Notes: a model not told the origin generated them from the letters alone. DNA of 64,000 nt from a bacterium (GCA_024742305.1 JANSYQ010000008.1:61254-125253), one strand, 5' to 3'; positions 34,585 through 43,654 are shown, counted from the stretch's first letter. A program made the numbers and translations.

Positions 34585-35463
34585 TCATCTTTTGGAAACA
34601 TGATACACCAACGAAATCCCATGTTGTACATTACTGCCATTGCTTAGCTTGCTTCGGCTCCATGAAACGGAGTACAGACATCGTAGTTTTTGGCGGATGT
34701 CCCAACCAGCACCAACTGTCCAACCTTCACGAACTCGACTGCCCAAGAAGACGTTCAATCCATTTTCCCATTGAGCTCGTGCATTCAAATCAACTCGGTT
34801 GAATCCATCTACATAGGTGTAGAGTGCGGACAAAGCCAAGGTGTGCTTGGTTTCAGAAGAAGATTTTGAGCCAACAGATAGGTCAACCGTAAAATGTCCG
34901 TAATAATGCGGTTTCCATGGTTCTGTTCCTACATCTCCCGCACTAGCTATTGGAACATTTCGAACGCCCGCTCCCAAATGCAACGGACCGTGTTTATAAG
35001 TAACTCCAGCGTGGGATTGTAAATGATTTCGAGAGGCTGGGGAATCTACTCCAGTGGTGTAAATTGTGCCCGTTTGCGTAGTGTCGTAAATCAATCCAGT
35101 AGAAACAGAATTCCGAAACGATGGTGCAACTCCAAAGGCGATATGATGTCTTCCCTTGAAATTCCAATCGTAGCTAATGGGAACGGAAACCTCTGAGGTT
35201 TGACTGTTGAAGCCGAGGCTATGGTTCATGTTTACGCCTGTGCCAGGGTTGTTCTTCAAGGCAAGGTTATAGAAGCCAAAGTAGCTGTGTTGATTCCCCC
35301 AATTGCCTTGATACATCAGACCACCGCGCTGTTGATCCGTTAGTCCTGCTAATGATGGATTAAAATGTGAGAAGTTGTTCCAAAACTGATGAGGAACGGT
35401 TTCCAGTTGAGCAAAAGTGAAAAATCCGGAGAGTATAAATAGTGCCGTGCAAATTCCTTTCAT
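34585..35463 (-). CDS. PorP/SprF family T9SS-associated membrane protein
   Basis: 292 residues. Signal peptide (LSGFFTFA-Q), then the family start QFWNNFSHFNPSLAGL. Alternating amphipathic strands of an outer-membrane barrel follow, ending in SLVYHVSKR with the family's final RLRYSVSWSRS-like hairpin (CLYSVSWSRSKLSNGS). PorP/SprF proteins help display T9SS cargo such as SprB on the surface. It lies 52 bp upstream of the GldM-like lipoprotein gene on the same strand, which suggests an operon. It has the same length as the PorP/SprF protein at 36117-36995 and is clearly related to it, though divergent. Confidence 0.85.
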   Translation of the reverse strand: MKGICTALFILSGFFTFAQLETVPHQFWNNFSHFNPSLAGLTDQQRGGLMYQGNWGNQHSYFGFYNLALKNNPGTGVNMNHSLGFNSQTSEVSVPISYDWNFKGRHHIAFGVAPSFRNSVSTGLIYDTTQTGTIYTTGVDSPASRNHLQSHAGVTYKHGPLHLGAGVRNVPIASAGDVGTEPWKPHYYGHFTVDLSVGSKSSSETKHTLALSALYTYVDGFNRVDLNARAQWENGLNVFLGSRVREGWTVGAGWDIRQKLRCLYSVSWSRSKLSNGSNVQHGISLVYHVSKR

Positions 35464-35669
35464 GGTAGGATAAATTAATAGTCAAAAAATAGGCTTTTGC
35501 TGTAATGCTTGGTCAGGCGTTCATAAAGAGAAACAATAGAGCGTAAGGAAAAGTTACATTCCACGTCAAATTAAAAGAATGTGCCAAGGTAACTTAAGGA
35601 AACCTAAGTAATAATTGTTACGCAGGGTTTCTACTAGAATTCGGACCTTCGCAGAAATACACAAAGATT

Positions 35670-36029
35670 ATGGCAACGATAAAACTGACAACAGATAAAT
35701 TCAAGAAGGAAATTTTCAATTACGATGCAAACGAGGAGTGGGACTATCAAGACTCCGTTCCGGCGATTATAGATTTTTATGCAGACTGGTGCGGCCCTTG
35801 TAAAGCTGTCGCTCCCATTCTTGAGGAACTTTCTGAAGAATACGAAGGCAAAGTGAAAATCTACAAAGTAGATACGGAAGTAGAGCAGGAATTGTCAGCG
35901 GTATTTGGAATCCGAAGTATTCCGAGCTTGCTATTCATTCCAACAGGAGGAAAGCAACCGATGATGCAAGCTGGAGCTCTTCCCAAAAATGCATTTCAGG
36001 AAATCATCAACAAAGAATTACTGGACTAA
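35670..36029 (+). CDS. Thioredoxin
   Basis: 119 residues, cytoplasmic (no signal). Classical thioredoxin fold with the active site WCGPCK (Cys41, Cys44) and cis-Pro region SIPSLLF at about 83-89. An N-terminal extension of about 25 residues (TTDKFKKEIFNYDANEEWDY) precedes the first strand, longer than in the second thioredoxin at 39901-40194. It is a disulfide reductase for cytoplasmic partners. It lies alone on the plus strand between two minus-strand PorP/SprF genes and shares a bidirectional hairpin with the second one. Confidence 0.93.
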   Translation: MATIKLTTDKFKKEIFNYDANEEWDYQDSVPAIIDFYADWCGPCKAVAPILEELSEEYEGKVKIYKVDTEVEQELSAVFGIRSIPSLLFIPTGGKQPMMQAGALPKNAFQEIINKELLD

Positions 36030-36067
36030 AGAAGCAATCTTAGGAATTGCGTAGCGTTTCTAAATAG

Positions 36068-36098
36068 TAACCCTGACATCGCGAGATCGTCAGGGTTA
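36068..36098. terminator. Shared hairpin between thioredoxin and PorP/SprF genes
   Basis: TAACCCTGAC and GTCAGGGTTA form a 10-bp stem with an inner ATC-GCGA-GAT extension, followed on the plus strand by TTTTGTT. It lies 39 bp after the thioredoxin stop and 19 bp from the convergent PorP/SprF stop. The AACCCTGAC stem sequence recurs in the hppA terminator at 37068. Confidence 0.7.
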
Positions 36099-36116
36099 TT
36101 TTGTTAACGTTTTATT

Positions 36117-36995
36117 TTACTCTTTGGTTTGAAGCATATACACAAAGGCGAACTCGTGAGTGTAGTTCGTCACGGACTGTAACGCATTACGCACAAAGGT
36201 GATTGAGTAGTTCAAACGAAACTTTTCCAAAATATCGTAACCTCCGCCTGCAATGATTCCATTGCTCCAATCGTACCCACCGAAAATTGTAAACTGATTT
36301 TTATACATCACCCTCACGTTTGTTTGTAGAATTTGTTGAACGACAACTGTTCCGTAATTGGCTTCTAAAAATACCACTAGGGGTTGGGCAGTAAGTTTTC
36401 CAAGATGCATTTTGTATTGCATCATGGCGTAGTAATGGGGTACTCGGTCGTAGCCGTTGTTCCCACTTAGATCAGCTAATTCTACAGATCGAGCACTTAT
36501 CCCACAGGCGATTTTTCTGTTTTTGAAAACGACACCTGCTTGTCCAGTAAGAAATTGAATGCTTCCTTGCGAAGGAAGTACGGGATCATTTTCTGTTTCC
36601 GGAGGAATGAATGTACCATAAGTGGAAAGGTGATTGAATCCAAGTGCTGCCCCAAAAGCCAAGGTATTTTTGTCGTTCAATTGTAATCGATAACTGGCGG
36701 GTACAAATGTTTGAAATTCGGTATTAAATCCAATGGTGCCATATTGTGCTTGCAATCCAATTCCCCAATTATCCTTTAAACGCATATTGCCATAGGCATA
36801 AATATCTTCAGGAGCTCCGTTGACTCCGCTCCATTGGTTGCGATACAGGGCTCCCGCTTGCATTTGGTGCTCTAAACCGGCGAAAGCAGGATTATAGTGC
36901 GTTTGGTTGTTCCAAAACTGATTGAAGAACGTTTCTTGCTGGGCGTTAGCTGAAATACCCGTAAGTAAGATGAAAGTGGTTAGTAGCTGTTTCAT
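36117..36995 (-). CDS. PorP/SprF family T9SS-associated membrane protein
   Basis: 292 residues. Signal peptide (LLTGISANA-Q), then QFWNNQTHYNPAFAGLEHQM with the family's N-P-A-F/Y-A-G motif, barrel strands such as GIGLQAQYGTIGFN and GAALGFNHLSTYG, and the terminal hairpin EKFRLNYSITFVRNAL. It is equal in length to the paralogue at 34585-35463 and shares the QFWNN start. It should sit in the outer membrane as an accessory of type IX secretion. It lies 128 bp downstream of hppA on the same strand but beyond the hppA terminator, so it is likely expressed separately. Confidence 0.88.
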   Translation of the reverse strand: MKQLLTTFILLTGISANAQQETFFNQFWNNQTHYNPAFAGLEHQMQAGALYRNQWSGVNGAPEDIYAYGNMRLKDNWGIGLQAQYGTIGFNTEFQTFVPASYRLQLNDKNTLAFGAALGFNHLSTYGTFIPPETENDPVLPSQGSIQFLTGQAGVVFKNRKIACGISARSVELADLSGNNGYDRVPHYYAMMQYKMHLGKLTAQPLVVFLEANYGTVVVQQILQTNVRVMYKNQFTIFGGYDWSNGIIAGGGYDILEKFRLNYSITFVRNALQSVTNYTHEFAFVYMLQTKE

Positions 36996-37067
36996 GGGAA
37001 TAGAACAAAGAGCTGTATGAAAAAGTTACGTTATAGTGAAAAATTGACAGAAAATTCCGTTGGTTAG

Positions 37068-37105
37068 AAATAAAAAACCCTGACGCTCTTTTGAGGTCAG
37101 GGTTT
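37068..37105 (-). terminator. Rho-independent terminator of hppA
   Basis: Read on the minus strand, AACCCTGAC and GTCAGGGTT pair as a 9-bp stem around an 11-nt loop and are followed by six T residues. It lies 19 bp beyond the hppA stop. Confidence 0.8.
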
Positions 37106-37123
37106 CTATATCTTAGAGAGATT

Positions 37124-39739
37124 TTATTTCCCCATTTTTTCTTCTGTTTCTCCGCCGTGACCGCATTTGCCTTCACCGCATTTTCCTTCGTGACATTTTC
37201 CTTCACCACATTTGAAGTTTCCATCTTCATCGTAGTGAGCCAAACAAGCCTCCGTACATGCTTCAGAACATCCTTGCTCTTTACAGTAAGCAGCGCATTC
37301 TTCTTTGGTCATGTTTTTCATCTTGCTCATGTCACATTTTCCACACATGGCATCTTTTTCACAAGAAGCACCGGATTTGCAATGAGAACCTGACTTACAA
37401 GAATCACCCTTTTTACAAGCGCCTCCTTTTTTGCAAGAAGCATCTTTTTTACAGCTTCCGTCTTTCTTGCAGTGTCCATCTTTTTTACAATGTTCACCAC
37501 CGTCCATACGACATTCTGTTTTATCACCACACTGTCCTGCCATTGCAGCATCGTCTCCGTGACCGTCTCCTAAGATTGGAGCAATAACCAAACCTACCAA
37601 ACACGTCAATTTGATCAAAATGTTCATGGATGGGCCTGAAGTATCTTTGAATGGATCACCAACGGTATCTCCAGTTACTGCTGCTTTGTGAGCCTCAGAG
37701 CCTTTGTATGTCATTTCTCCATCGATCATAACTCCAGCTTCAAAAGACTTCTTAGCGTTGTCCCAAGCACCTCCTGCGTTGTTTTGGAAGATTGCCCAAA
37801 GTACACCTGATACAGCAACACCTGCCATGTATCCTCCAAGTACCTCTGCTGCCAACGGCCAGTCTCCTGAAATCAATCCAGTTCCCAAACCGATCAACAA
37901 TGGTGTAACGATGGTCAGGGCTCCTGGCAACATCATTTCTTTCAAGGAAGCTTGCGTAGAAATCTCCACACATTTATCATATTCTGGTTTCCCAGTTCCT
38001 TCCATAATTCCTGGAATCTCTTTGAACTGACGACGTACCTCTTTTACCATGGCCATAGCTGCCTTACCAACAGATTTCATCGCCAATGCAGAGAATACTA
38101 CTGGAATCATACCACCAATGAACAAGGCTGCCAAAACTGGCGCTTTAAAGATGTTAATTCCGTCAATTCCTGTAAACGTTACGTACGCAGCGAACAATGC
38201 CAAAGCTGTCAATGCTGCTGATGCAATCGCGAATCCTTTACCAACTGCTGCAGTAGTGTTACCAACAGAGTCCAAGATGTCTGTACGCTCACGTACTTCA
38301 TCAGGAAGTTCTGACATCTCAGCAACTCCACCTGCGTTATCGGCAATCGGTCCGAAAGCGTCAATCGCCAACTGCATTGCTGTAGTCGCCATCATTGCCG
38401 ATGCTGCAATGGCTACTCCGTAGAATCCACCCAATGCGTAAGATCCCCAAATTGCCGCAGCAAACAAGATTACTGATGAGAACGTTGAAATCATTCCTGT
38501 TGCCAAACCAGCGATAATGTTTGTGGCAGCACCCGTTGATGAGTTCTTAACGATATCCAATACTGGTTTTTTACCCAATGCTGTGTAGTACTCAGTAAAT
38601 GCTGAGATCAAGTATCCAACTCCTAGACCTACCAAGGTAGCATAGAAGATATTCATACGGGAAATATCCTTCGCATCTTCACCGAAGAACGCCATTCCTT
38701 TAATTGTTTCAGGAAGCATCCAGTTTACCAAGAAGAAACAAGCAGCAATCGTCAAAATGATAGAAGTAATGTTACCTACGTTCAATGCACGTTGTACTTG
38801 AGCTTCTTTTGCGTTATTGTCTTTTACTCGAATCAAGAATGTTCCGATAATGGAAGCAACGATACCAACTCCCGCAATCATTACTGGAAGCAAAATTGGT
38901 CCCATTCCTCCGAATTCAGAGTTTACTTGACCGGCATCGTACATGTCTTTAATAATGTAGTTACCCAATACCATGGATGCCAAAACTGTTGCTACGTACG
39001 ATCCGAACAAGTCAGCTCCCATACCAGCAACGTCACCAACATTATCCCCTACGTTATCCGCAATGGTCGCTGGGTTACGTGGATCATCTTCAGGTATTCC
39101 TGCTTCAACTTTACCTACAAGGTCAGCACCAACGTCTGCAGCTTTCGTGTAGATACCTCCACCAACACGCGCAAACAAAGCGATGGACTCAGCTCCCAAT
39201 GAGAACCCTGCCAATGCCTCCAAAACTACTGTCATTTCATTGTAGAACGACCCTTCGCCTATTAAGAACATTTTTAGGAACAAAAGGAAGAACAAAGCAA
39301 GACCCAAAACTGCCAATCCGGCAACTCCTAGTCCCATTACAGTTCCGCCACCAAAAGAAACTTGAAGGGCTTTTGGCAAGCTAGTTCTAGCTGCTTCTGT
39401 AGTACGTGAGTTTGCCTCCGTTGCTACGCGCATACCAATATTACCCGCAATTGCAGAGAAAATTGCTCCAATGATGAATGCCGGAACAATCATCCAGTGC
39501 GTTGTATCAACAACTGCTGAAATTCCAAAAAGTGCTCCTGACGCGATTACTACGAAAATTGCCAACAAGCGATACTCTGCACTTAAGAATGCCATAGCAC
39601 CCTGTTTGATGCTTTTCGAGATTTCCTGCATGCGCTCGTTACCCGGGTTTTGTTTCTTTACCCAAGCCATTTTGATCAGCATGAAAATCAATCCGATAAC
39701 CGCCAATCCGATTGGCACATAAATTAAATTAGCTCCCAT
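37124..39739 (-). CDS. hppA: Membrane-bound ion-translocating pyrophosphatase with cysteine-rich C-terminal tail
   Basis: 871 residues from the ATG at 39739. The first ~725 residues form a complete membrane pyrophosphatase with about 16 helices: [11 protein letters not shown], the substrate-binding [20 protein letters not shown] region, and the C-terminal [26 protein letters not shown] instead of GNTTKA points to the K+-dependent class. It hydrolyses pyrophosphate and pumps H+ or Na+; which ion cannot be decided here. Beyond the last helix, about 145 hydrophilic residues (37127-37567) contain 21 cysteines, nine at exact 6-residue spacing (CKKDGH-like units), then CGKCDM, a CAAYC/CSEAC region and KC-EGKC repeats with His. 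This looks like a metal-binding tail fused to a pump. The reading frame is continuous, with its own promoter and terminator. Confidence 0.95.
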   Translation of the reverse strand: MGANLIYVPIGLAVIGLIFMLIKMAWVKKQNPGNERMQEISKSIKQGAMAFLSAEYRLLAIFVVIASGALFGISAVVDTTHWMIVPAFIIGAIFSAIAGNIGMRVATEANSRTTEAARTSLPKALQVSFGGGTVMGLGVAGLAVLGLALFFLLFLKMFLIGEGSFYNEMTVVLEALAGFSLGAESIALFARVGGGIYTKAADVGADLVGKVEAGIPEDDPRNPATIADNVGDNVGDVAGMGADLFGSYVATVLASMVLGNYIIKDMYDAGQVNSEFGGMGPILLPVMIAGVGIVASIIGTFLIRVKDNNAKEAQVQRALNVGNITSIILTIAACFFLVNWMLPETIKGMAFFGEDAKDISRMNIFYATLVGLGVGYLISAFTEYYTALGKKPVLDIVKNSSTGAATNIIAGLATGMISTFSSVILFAAAIWGSYALGGFYGVAIAASAMMATTAMQLAIDAFGPIADNAGGVAEMSELPDEVRERTDILDSVGNTTAAVGKGFAIASAALTALALFAAYVTFTGIDGINIFKAPVLAALFIGGMIPVVFSALAMKSVGKAAMAMVKEVRRQFKEIPGIMEGTGKPEYDKCVEISTQASLKEMMLPGALTIVTPLLIGLGTGLISGDWPLAAEVLGGYMAGVAVSGVLWAIFQNNAGGAWDNAKKSFEAGVMIDGEMTYKGSEAHKAAVTGDTVGDPFKDTSGPSMNILIKLTCLVGLVIAPILGDGHGDDAAMAGQCGDKTECRMDGGEHCKKDGHCKKDGSCKKDASCKKGGACKKGDSCKSGSHCKSGASCEKDAMCGKCDMSKMKNMTKEECAAYCKEQGCSEACTEACLAHYDEDGNFKCGEGKCHEGKCGEGKCGHGGETEEKMGK
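37337..37489 (-). repeat. 18-bp coding repeats specifying CKK(D/G)-x-x hexapeptides in hppA
   Basis: Nine cysteine codons spaced exactly 18 bp apart encode units such as [30 protein letters not shown] and CKSGSH. Unit similarity at DNA level suggests growth by slippage or unequal duplication of an 18-bp element. Confidence 0.9.
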
Positions 39740-39769
39740 TTTGTAATAAAGGTTTGTTAAAACAGGGGG

Positions 39770-39800
39770 CAAAAGTAGATTTTTCTACTGTACCAGACAA
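39770..39800 (-). promoter_or_regulatory. Bacteroidota-type promoter of hppA
   Basis: On the minus strand TTG (39798-39800) is followed after 20 nt by TACTTTTG (39770-39777), a full match to the TAnnTTTG -7 box. The box ends 30 bp upstream of the hppA ATG, giving a short leader. Confidence 0.65.
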
Positions 39801-39900
39801 GTTTCCATATTAAATTATGGTAAAGGTTACGATTCCAGTTTTAGAAAAGCTGGACCGTAAAGGGTCTGATTTACTTATGAAAAACGTTTAAGTCGAAAGG

Positions 39901-40194
39901 TTAGGCGTTCCGAATAACGGAAATCAACGAGTTACGATCTACACCACCGCTTTGTCGCCATTTCAGCTTGCCTGATTTGTAAAGAACAAACGTTGGGACG
40001 CCACGAACTTTGTAGGCTTGCGCTACTTGTGGGTTTTTGTCGACGTCAATTTTGAGAATTCTAATGTTTTCACCCAATTCTTCCTTCACTTGATCTAGTA
40101 CTGGAGCCATCGCTTTGCACGGACCGCACCAAGTCGCATGGAAGTCGATCAATGTAGGTGTATCCGATTGTAATATTTCTTTGAATGAAGCCAT
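39901..40194 (-). CDS. trxA: Thioredoxin (short form)
   Basis: 97 residues, cytoplasmic. Active site TWCGPCK (Cys23, Cys26), DVDKNPQVAQAYKVRGVPTF with the cis-proline, and a closing LISVIRNA helix. Very short N-terminus compared with the 119-residue thioredoxin at 35670. It is a general protein disulfide reductase. It lies 161 bp upstream of hppA on the same strand; the hppA promoter sits between them. Just before its ATG is GACCTTTG, one base off the -7 box, so transcription may begin only a few bases from the start codon. Confidence 0.93.
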   Translation of the reverse strand: MASFKEILQSDTPTLIDFHATWCGPCKAMAPVLDQVKEELGENIRILKIDVDKNPQVAQAYKVRGVPTFVLYKSGKLKWRQSGGVDRNSLISVIRNA

Positions 40195-40299
40195 AGTACA
40201 AAGGTCGGAAACTTTGGGAAATTGTCTGTAGCATTTGTTACATCAGTTACACGATATTTTCAATTCTCAAATTAGAATTTTCAATTGCGTAAAATCGGC

Positions 40300-40307
40300 T
40301 ACTTTTG
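40300..40307 (+). promoter_or_regulatory. Candidate -7 box almost touching the glycosyltransferase start
   Basis: TACTTTTG matches the TAnnTTTG consensus exactly and ends 4 bases before the GTG start at 40312, which would give a leaderless or nearly leaderless transcript. No good TTG is present at the expected -33 distance, so support is partial. Confidence 0.35.
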
Positions 40308-40311
40308 CCCT

Positions 40312-41286
40312 GTGAAGATTTTATTTGTTCGCTTTAGTTCTATTGGTGATGTTGTTTTAACAACTCCGGTGATTCGTGCTGTGAAAGAGCAAATGAATGA
40401 TGTCGAGATTCACTACCTGACCAAATCTTCGTTTCAATCCATTGTTGCCCCCAATCCCTATGTTTCAAAGGTCTACTCTATTGAGAAATCTATTGATGAG
40501 GTCATTGATGATCTGAAAAAAGAGGAGTACGATTGGGTCATCGATTTACACAACAATATTCGAACAAAAGGGCTGAAGTCGAAGTTGCGCCGACCTTCTA
40601 AAACTTTCCGAAAATTAAATTGGGAGAAGTGGTTGTTGGTCAATGCTAAGATCAACAAGATGCCCGACATCCATGTAGTCGATCGATACTTCGAAGCCGT
40701 GACGCATTTGGGCGTAAAACCTGATGGAAAACCTGGCGATTTCATCATTGAATCCGGTAATGAAGTCAATCTTGACGATTGGGCACTCAAAGAAAAAATG
40801 TTCGTCGCTATCGCTATCGGAGCACAGCATGCTACGAAATGTCTTCCTACTGAAAAGTTGATAGAACTCATTCAAAATATTGAGCTACCCGTTGTTTTAA
40901 TCGGTGGACCTTCAGACGAAGAAAAGGCGAATTCGATAGTAGCAGGCTTGGATAAGGATATCGTGAATACGGTAGGACAATTGAATCTGCAGCAATCGGC
41001 GAGCTTGGTGAAACAGTCCAAACATTTGATTACGCACGATACGGGAATGATGCATATCGCTAGTTGTTTTGATGTTTCGATGTCGACCGTGTGGGGAAAT
41101 ACCGTCCCTGAGTTTGGGATGTATCCGTATCAGCCCACTCAAAAAACGTATACCATTCATCAAGTTGAGGACTTAAAATGCCGTCCTTGCTCTAAAATTG
41201 GATCGGAAACTTGTCCAAAGAAGCATTTTGATTGCATGATGCAGCAGAAGGTGGAAGCAATTGCTGAGGGGGTAGGTGAAAAGTAA
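40312..41286 (+). CDS. Glycosyltransferase family 9 (heptosyltransferase-like)
   Basis: 324 residues from the GTG at 40312, where the family's typical opening KILFVRFSSIGDVVLTTPVIR begins; an upstream TTG would add nine unmatched residues. Two Rossmann domains of the GT-B fold; the C-terminal half has GAQHATKCLPTEKL and the conserved HDTGMMHIAS loop (about 245-255), followed by the CRPCSKIG/CPKKHFDCM cysteine region seen in Bacteroidota members. It adds a sugar, likely ADP-heptose or similar, to the lipopolysaccharide core at the inner face of the membrane. It is an isolated gene, divergent from trxA. Confidence 0.9.
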   Translation: MKILFVRFSSIGDVVLTTPVIRAVKEQMNDVEIHYLTKSSFQSIVAPNPYVSKVYSIEKSIDEVIDDLKKEEYDWVIDLHNNIRTKGLKSKLRRPSKTFRKLNWEKWLLVNAKINKMPDIHVVDRYFEAVTHLGVKPDGKPGDFIIESGNEVNLDDWALKEKMFVAIAIGAQHATKCLPTEKLIELIQNIELPVVLIGGPSDEEKANSIVAGLDKDIVNTVGQLNLQQSASLVKQSKHLITHDTGMMHIASCFDVSMSTVWGNTVPEFGMYPYQPTQKTYTIHQVEDLKCRPCSKIGSETCPKKHFDCMMQQKVEAIAEGVGEK

Positions 41287-41383
41287 GAAGTGAGAGGAGT
41301 CGTTACACTTCTTCTCCCTTTTCTCATCATACTGTTCTCTCAATTAACTATCTTTTAGAGCGTACAAAGATTCATTAAAACAC

Positions 41384-41920
41384 ATGGCCCCAATAGACGA
41401 ACCCGTCAGTCTCAAGTTTAACAGCGGAAATACCTTGCCGCCGAACATAAAAATCATAGCAATCGTCGTTAGTGCCTTGGCGGTATTCCTGATTTTTGCT
41501 ACCATGCTTTACGTTGGATTAGCACTGTTGGTTCTCAATGTTTTCGTATTGACGCAGCGACAAGTTGTTGAAATCAACGAGGAAAAGAATTTTGTTCACG
41601 ACTACAGCGTGCATTTCGGATTTATCAAAATAGGGAAGAAGTACCCCTTGGATAAATACAAGTATGTTACTGCAATGCCACTGCTTGAATCGGCTCAGAT
41701 TTATGGTCGGTCATCAAACTCCACCATTATTTCGAACAATTATCATAGTGTTACCTTATTTGGAAATAGGTTGCGCGGTAAACGTATCTTGAAAAAGTAC
41801 GATTCTCGCTCAGAGGCTATTGAAGCTGCCCAAAAGTTAGCAAACCGATTGAATTTGAAGTTCTTTGAATACGATCCAAAGTTGGTACGCGCGGTACTTC
41901 GCGGAGAGCGTGAATTGTAA
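41384..41920 (+). CDS. Membrane protein of unknown function
   Basis: 178 residues. Residues about 22-55 form one or two membrane helices (IIAIVVSALAVFLIFATMLY, VGLALLVLNVFVL), with a proline-containing N-terminal segment on one side and a basic soluble domain of about 115 residues on the other. The soluble part alternates strands (QVVEINEEKNFVHDYSVHFG, KYKYVTAMPL, TIISNNYHSVTLFG) and ends with a helix (SRSEAIEAAQKLANRLNL), a pattern like PH-type domains in small bacterial membrane proteins. I do not recognise the family. It lies 97 bp after the GT9 gene and could be co-transcribed. Confidence 0.7.
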   Translation: MAPIDEPVSLKFNSGNTLPPNIKIIAIVVSALAVFLIFATMLYVGLALLVLNVFVLTQRQVVEINEEKNFVHDYSVHFGFIKIGKKYPLDKYKYVTAMPLLESAQIYGRSSNSTIISNNYHSVTLFGNRLRGKRILKKYDSRSEAIEAAQKLANRLNLKFFEYDPKLVRAVLRGEREL

Positions 41921-41977
41921 AATTGGAAGAGAATATTTAGAAGGGAAATGATCTTTTCACAGTTCTCTATTCACCAC

Positions 41978-42493
41978 TTACTCCCCCATAAAAAGTTTAC
42001 GCAACTCGGTTGCCTCTGCGGGCTTCATTTTTCCCGCCAAAATCAAACTCAATTGTTTACGTCGTAAAGCACCGTTGTAACGTTCAATTTCTTCTTCTGT
42101 TTCAGGGATTAATTCAGGCACGGCAATAGGACCACCGTTTTGGTCTACGGCAACGAAAGTATAGATCGCCTCGTTGCTTTTTACGCGGGTTCCTTTGAGA
42201 TGATCCTCCACAAAAACATCTACAAAAATCTCCATAGAAGAAGAAAATGCGCGTGAAACTTTTGCCTCCAAGGTAACGATAGACGCATGAGCAATGGGCT
42301 GTTGAAACGAGACATTGTTCACAGATGCCGTAACCACCACGCGTTTACAGTGGCGGTGTGCTGCGACACTCGCAATAACATCCATCCAAGCCAATAACTC
42401 GCCCCCAAAAAGATTTCCAAGAGTATTCGTGTCATTGGGAAGAACCACTTTTGTTGTGATCGATAGAGTGTCTTTTGCTTTAACCGCTTTCAT
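41978..42493 (-). CDS. Acyl-CoA thioesterase, hotdog fold (YciA/BACH-type)
   Basis: 171 residues from the ATG at 42493; the in-frame extension to 42592 is hydrophobic noise translated from intergenic repeats. Hotdog motifs: VVLPNDTNTLGNLFGGELLAWMD with the catalytic Asn/Asp region, HRHCKRVVVTASVNNVSFQQPI, and ALEAKVSRAFSSSMEIFVDV-like strands. The C-terminal tail (RYNGALRRKQLSLILAGKMK) is the extension common in flavobacterial members. It cleaves acyl-CoA to free acid in the cytoplasm. A TATCTTTG box lies 15 bp upstream. Confidence 0.92.
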   Translation of the reverse strand: MKAVKAKDTLSITTKVVLPNDTNTLGNLFGGELLAWMDVIASVAAHRHCKRVVVTASVNNVSFQQPIAHASIVTLEAKVSRAFSSSMEIFVDVFVEDHLKGTRVKSNEAIYTFVAVDQNGGPIAVPELIPETEEEIERYNGALRRKQLSLILAGKMKPAEATELRKLFMGE

Positions 42494-42507
42494 AACTGAA
42501 TTTTTGG

Positions 42508-42515
42508 CAAAGATA
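42508..42515 (-). promoter_or_regulatory. Candidate -7 box of the thioesterase gene
   Basis: TATCTTTG on the minus strand matches the Bacteroidota -7 consensus TAnnTTTG and ends 14 bases before the ATG at 42493. No clear TTG lies at the -33 position. Confidence 0.35.
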
Positions 42516-42617
42516 GTCGTAAGAATAAGGAATAATGAATATTGGATAAGGAATGTTAAATTATGAATTATGAATTGTGAGTGGACCATCAATGAGTAAG
42601 CAATAAGAAGTCTTCTG

Positions 42618-42655
42618 TCTTTTGAGGTTGCTGAGCTTGTCGAAGCATCATCTTT
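42618..42655 (-). repeat. 38-bp dispersed repeat, copy 2
   Basis: Exact reverse complement of 8952-8989 over 38 bases. It sits in the 244-bp gap between the thioesterase and a glycosyltransferase gene, beside GAATAAGG and AATTATGAATTATGAATTG simple repeats (42517-42580). Confidence 0.8.
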
Positions 42656-42737
42656 CCATCTTTTGTCTTTCCATCAAAATAATTCACAAAAAACTGCTCA
42701 TCCTGTACCTTTTACTAATTTTGATTTCCCGAAGAAT

Positions 42738-43622
42738 ATGAAGGTTACCGGATTCACATTTGTACGTAATGCCATCGTCTATGATTACCCTGTTGTAGAG
42801 TCGATTCGATCTATTTTGCCATTGTGCGATGAGGTTGTGGTTGCCGTAGGAAAGTCCGAAGATGATACCTTGCAACTCATCCAATCTATAGATCCGAAAA
42901 AGGTACGTATCATCGAAACCATTTGGGACGATTCCCTTCGCGAAGGTGGGCGTGTTTTGGCGATAGAAACTGACAAGGCATTTCAAGCGATTTCAGATGA
43001 CACTGATTGGGCATTTTATCTGCAAGGCGATGAAGTGATTCATGAAAATGATTACCCGGCCATCCGAAAGGCAATGGCGGATTGCTTAAATGAAGAGCAA
43101 GTTGATGGTTTGTTGTTCAATTACAAGCATTTTTACGGTTCGTACGAGTACATAGGTGCGCCAACCAGTTGGTATCCTAATGAAATTCGCGTTGTGCGAA
43201 ACAACCAAGAGATTTACTCCTACAAAGACGCACAAGGATTCCGCAAGGGAGACAATCAAAAGTTGAACGTGGTAAGGGTAGATGCAAGTGTTTATCATTA
43301 CGGCTGGGTGAAATCGCCCGAAGCCATGCAAAAGAAGCAAGAAACGTTTAACAAGTACTGGCACGACGATCAATGGATGGAAAACAATGTTGAGAAAGCC
43401 GAAGCCTACGATTATGATGAGCAGCCCAAAGCGCTGATACCATTTGAAGGAACGCATCCAAAAGTAATGCAAGAACGAGTGGCTCGGTTACATTGGAATT
43501 TTCGCTTCAATCCGAAGAAACATCGTTTGAGTGCAAAAGACAAACTAAAGAAGCTATTAAAGCGTTTAGGCATTGAAGCCGGATACGCAAATTATACAAT
43601 CATTAAAGTGAAACAAAACTGA
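42738..43622 (+). CDS. Glycosyltransferase family 2-like protein
   Basis: 294 residues from the ATG at 42738 (MKVTGFTFVRNAIVYDYPVV), matching the start of flavobacterial homologues; in-frame codons upstream run through repeat DNA. The GT-A features are SIRSILPLCDEVVVAVGKSEDDT (about 20-42), a QGDEVIHE acidic motif in the place of D-x-D (about 102) and VNYK-HFYGSYEYIG-like acceptor sequence. The C-terminus is basic and helical (KHRLSAKDKLKKLLKR). It probably modifies a cell-surface glycan; substrate unknown. The next gene, a sugar-phosphate isomerase, begins 32 bp later, so they may share a transcript. Confidence 0.83.
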   Translation: MKVTGFTFVRNAIVYDYPVVESIRSILPLCDEVVVAVGKSEDDTLQLIQSIDPKKVRIIETIWDDSLREGGRVLAIETDKAFQAISDDTDWAFYLQGDEVIHENDYPAIRKAMADCLNEEQVDGLLFNYKHFYGSYEYIGAPTSWYPNEIRVVRNNQEIYSYKDAQGFRKGDNQKLNVVRVDASVYHYGWVKSPEAMQKKQETFNKYWHDDQWMENNVEKAEAYDYDEQPKALIPFEGTHPKVMQERVARLHWNFRFNPKKHRLSAKDKLKKLLKRLGIEAGYANYTIIKVKQN

Positions 43623-43654
43623 GTAAAATCAGTACACATTAAAAAAGTAGACTT

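Noticed and set aside
37124..37567. Cysteine-rich tail as a frameshift artefact of hppA
   Set aside because: The tail is long, compositionally coherent, has exact hexapeptide periodicity and ends just before a good terminator; a random frame would not give this.
42494..42592. Hydrophobic N-terminal extension of the acyl-CoA thioesterase
   Set aside because: It is translated from AATTATGAATTATGAATTG-type simple repeats; the cytoplasmic enzyme begins at 42493.
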